Shown in pieces: positions 6,836-8,528 of a DNA stretch of 8,528 nucleotides (positions within the stretch are counted from its first letter, which is position 1; every line of letters begins with the position of its first letter). A model generated the notes under the pieces. The model was not told where the DNA came from. It made no database searches and worked only from the letters and a program-made list of their open reading frames with translations. Source of the DNA: Spartobacteria bacterium (GTDB taxonomy: Bacteria > Verrucomicrobiota > Verrucomicrobiia > Chthoniobacterales > Chthoniobacteraceae); contig JANXWU010000226.1 in the NCBI GenBank assembly GCA_025350985.1, positions 1 to 8,528 on the forward strand, in the 5' to 3' direction. Both the position numbers and the translations under genes were made by a program.

Positions 6836-8395
6836 ATGACCACGCTTCGCATTTTGCTGCTCGAAGACAACGAAAACGACGCCATCCTGCTGGCGCGGGA
6901 ACTGCGCGCGAGCGGGCACGCTGCCGAGGTGAAGCGTGTTTATACCAAGCCCGCGTTCGTGGAAGCGCTCGCGCTCGGCGGGTGGGACGCGGTGCTGGCC
7001 GATTACAATGTCCCCGGTTTCGATGCGCTGGCGGCGATCGAGGCGATGGCCGAGGCGGGCGTGGATTTGCCATTCATCATCGTGTCTGGCGAGGTGGGGG
7101 AGGAAAAGGCCGTGCTGGCGATGAAGGCGGGCGCGCACGATTTCATCGTCAAAGGCAGCCTGGCGCGGCTCATCCCCGCGCTCGAACGCGAAGTGCGCGA
7201 CGCGACGGGCCGCCGGGAGCGCCAGCAGGAGCAGCTTAGTTTGCGGGAAAGCGAGGTGAGCGAACGGGCACGCCGGGAGGAATTGGAGGCGCTGATGGAG
7301 GCCATCCCGGCGGCGGTTTGGATCGCGCACGATGCCGGCTGCCTAAAGATAACCGGCAACAAGCGGTCGTATGAATTTCTCGGCGTCGAACCGGGGCGCA
7401 ACATCTCCAAGTCGTCGGCGGAAGGATTTCCCACGCACGAAGTCTGGGTGGAGGGACGTCTGCTGCAGCCCGATGAACTGCCGCTGCAACGCGCGACCGC
7501 CACCGGCAAACTCGTGGCGGGGAAGGAACTGGAAATCCGCCGGACGGATGGGCGCGTCCTGCACGTTTACGGGAACGCCGTGCCGGTCTTCGATCCTACG
7601 GGCAAGGTGCGCGGGGCCATCGCGACTTTTGTGGACATCAGCGCCCGGAAGGCGGCGGAGGAGGCGTTGCGCGAGGCGAACGACAAGCTGGAACATCGCG
7701 TCGCCGAACGCACCGCCGAACTGCGCGCGGCCAATGCGCAACTCGAACAAGCCGGTGCGGAACGCCAGCGCCTGGAGGCGGCAATCGCCAGCGCGGCGGA
7801 GAACGAGCGGCAGGCTTTGCGCTACGACCTGCACGACGGGCTCTGCCAGGAACTCGCCGGCATTGGTTTCATGAGCAATGTCCTCGCCCGCAATCTCGCG
7901 GACTGCTGCGACGCCCACGCGGCAGATGCCTCCGCCATCGCAAAGCTCGTCAACGAAACGCTCACCCACACGCGCATGCTCGCGCGCGGCGCGTCGCCCA
8001 TCGACGCCGGAGCGGAGGGGCTTATGGGCGCGCTCAAGGAACTGGCCTCCACCACCGCGCGCACCTACGGCATCGCCTGCCATTTTACCTGTCCGAAACC
8101 GGTGCTCGTCGCGAGCAGTCTGAACGCCGGGCACCTCTACCGCATCGCGCAGGAGGCGGTCCACAATGCCGTCGAGCACGGCAAAGCGCGCCGCATCGCC
8201 ATCGAACTTGCCGCCAGTCCCGCCTCCTCCTGCCTGCGCATCGTGGATGACGGCCGCGGCTTTTCGGAAAAAGAAGCGGCTCATCCCGGGATGGGAGTGC
8301 GGGTGATGCGGCATCGCGCCGAGAGCATCGGCGGGAAGCTGCGCATCGCGCCGGCGGACGGTGGCGGCACGATGGTGGCGTGCGAGTGGAAATAA
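6836..8395 (+). CDS. REC-PAS-HisKA_3-HATPase sensor histidine kinase (NarL/DegS type)
   Basis: A 519-residue cytosolic two-component kinase with no membrane segment. An N-terminal receiver domain (4-120) has acidic pair Glu10-Asp11, phosphoacceptor Asp56 in VLADYNVPG, Ser84 in IIVSG, and Lys106 in FIVKGS, so it should be phosphorylatable. A PAS domain (about 146-270) ends in the usual AIATFVDISARKAAEEAL, followed by a coiled coil (about 272-325). The HisKA_3 motif NERQALRYDLHDGLCQEL (323-340) provides His333, and the HATPase has N-box EAVHNAVEHGKA (440-451), DDGRGF (471-476) and GMGVRVMRHRAESIGG (485-500). The kinase would normally phosphorylate a LuxR/NarL-type regulator, but none is nearby, so it is an orphan here. 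The REC domain in front suggests it is itself an acceptor from an upstream kinase. ATG 6836 places the receiver's first strand right at the N-terminus; in-frame ATG 6824 and TTG 6794 are alternatives, none with a Shine-Dalgarno. Confidence 0.9.
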   Translation: MTTLRILLLEDNENDAILLARELRASGHAAEVKRVYTKPAFVEALALGGWDAVLADYNVPGFDALAAIEAMAEAGVDLPFIIVSGEVGEEKAVLAMKAGAHDFIVKGSLARLIPALEREVRDATGRRERQQEQLSLRESEVSERARREELEALMEAIPAAVWIAHDAGCLKITGNKRSYEFLGVEPGRNISKSSAEGFPTHEVWVEGRLLQPDELPLQRATATGKLVAGKELEIRRTDGRVLHVYGNAVPVFDPTGKVRGAIATFVDISARKAAEEALREANDKLEHRVAERTAELRAANAQLEQAGAERQRLEAAIASAAENERQALRYDLHDGLCQELAGIGFMSNVLARNLADCCDAHAADASAIAKLVNETLTHTRMLARGASPIDAGAEGLMGALKELASTTARTYGIACHFTCPKPVLVASSLNAGHLYRIAQEAVHNAVEHGKARRIAIELAASPASSCLRIVDDGRGFSEKEAAHPGMGVRVMRHRAESIGGKLRIAPADGGGTMVACEWK

Positions 8396-8429
8396 AAGGC
8401 GGTCGTTCCCCAATCTGCCCGCTTCGGCG

Positions 8430-8464
8430 TTCAATGTTGGATGTTCGGGGTTCGATCTTCAGTT
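8430..8464. repeat. Degenerate 7-bp tandem repeat (TTCRATG-like)
   Basis: Five consecutive heptamers, TTCAATG, TTGGATG, TTCGGGG, TTCGATC and TTCAGTT, follow the kinase gene with a constant 7-nt period. Arrays of this sort are, as I recall, common between genes in Verrucomicrobiota and Planctomycetota, and often run into the 3' ends of predicted ORFs. No function is evident. Confidence 0.6.
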
Positions 8465-8527
8465 CGCGCAGGTGCTGCGGATTCGATCCACGCGCTGAAC
8501 TGCCTCGCCGGTGCGTGGGCTGAACTC
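8459..8527 (-). CDS. Possible 3' end of a gene entering from the right edge
   Basis: On the minus strand one frame reads 22 residues, EFSPRTGEAVQRVDRIRSTC followed by AN, to TGA at 8459-8461. About three quarters of its codons end in G or C, like the neighbouring genes, and the composition is protein-like. It would converge on the sensor kinase with about 60 bp between. The fragment is too short to identify a family. A second minus-strand frame is also open for about 30 codons, so this is a weak call. Confidence 0.25.
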   Translation of the reverse strand, partial: EFSPRTGEAVQRVDRIRSTCAN

Positions 8528-8528
8528 C

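Noticed and set aside
7343..8434. Minus-strand open frame of 363 codons opposite the sensor kinase
   Set aside because: Long because of high GC, but the plus-strand frame has complete receiver, PAS, HisKA_3 and HATPase motifs; the antisense product matches nothing I recognise.

Overview
The window is GC-rich, densely coded chromosomal DNA with genes on both strands. The gene set and the style of the short dispersed repeats suggest a Verrucomicrobiota-type bacterium (Opitutales/Chthoniobacterales-like). The grounds are a GTP-type PEP carboxykinase, a rhomboid-fold protein with an 'SLT..ER..L...S' tail, a DUF2851-like C-terminus, near absence of Shine-Dalgarno sequences, and palindromic and heptameric repeats. 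This placement is inference; no rRNA or other phylogenetic marker is present.

Layout. (1) 3-200, + strand: the C-terminal 65 codons of a DUF2851-like protein with a terminal Cys cluster. It converges, with only 2 nt between stop codons, on (2) pckG, 203-1999, - strand, a complete GTP-dependent PEP carboxykinase. (3) A 114-bp divergent promoter region separates pckG from (4) a rhomboid-fold membrane protein, 2114-2971, + strand, whose catalytic Ser and His both appear to be missing. (5) A 275-bp spacer holds a large imperfect inverted repeat. (6) A DUF2270 membrane protein (3247-3945) and mazG (3945-4712) overlap by one base (TGATG) and form a two-gene + strand operon. (7) A structured spacer of about 100 bp with two perfect hairpins lies between mazG and (8) an ABC exporter half-transporter, 4812-6674, - strand. 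The linker of this exporter is encoded partly by an in-frame palindromic repeat. (9) A 161-bp divergent spacer (6675-6835), with no clear promoter or RNA, precedes (10) a REC-PAS-HisKA_3-HATPase sensor kinase, 6836-8395, + strand. (11) The last 130 bp carry a degenerate 7-bp tandem repeat and possibly the 3' end of a - strand gene.

Functionally this looks like an ordinary housekeeping/accessory neighbourhood: gluconeogenesis (pckG), nucleotide-pool sanitation (mazG), membrane export and signalling. It does not look like one coordinated system, and I see no defence island, phage, CRISPR array, tRNA or rRNA. The most unusual signals are the repeat element recruited into the ABC transporter coding sequence, the apparent pseudo-protease rhomboid, and the structured repeats in spacers.
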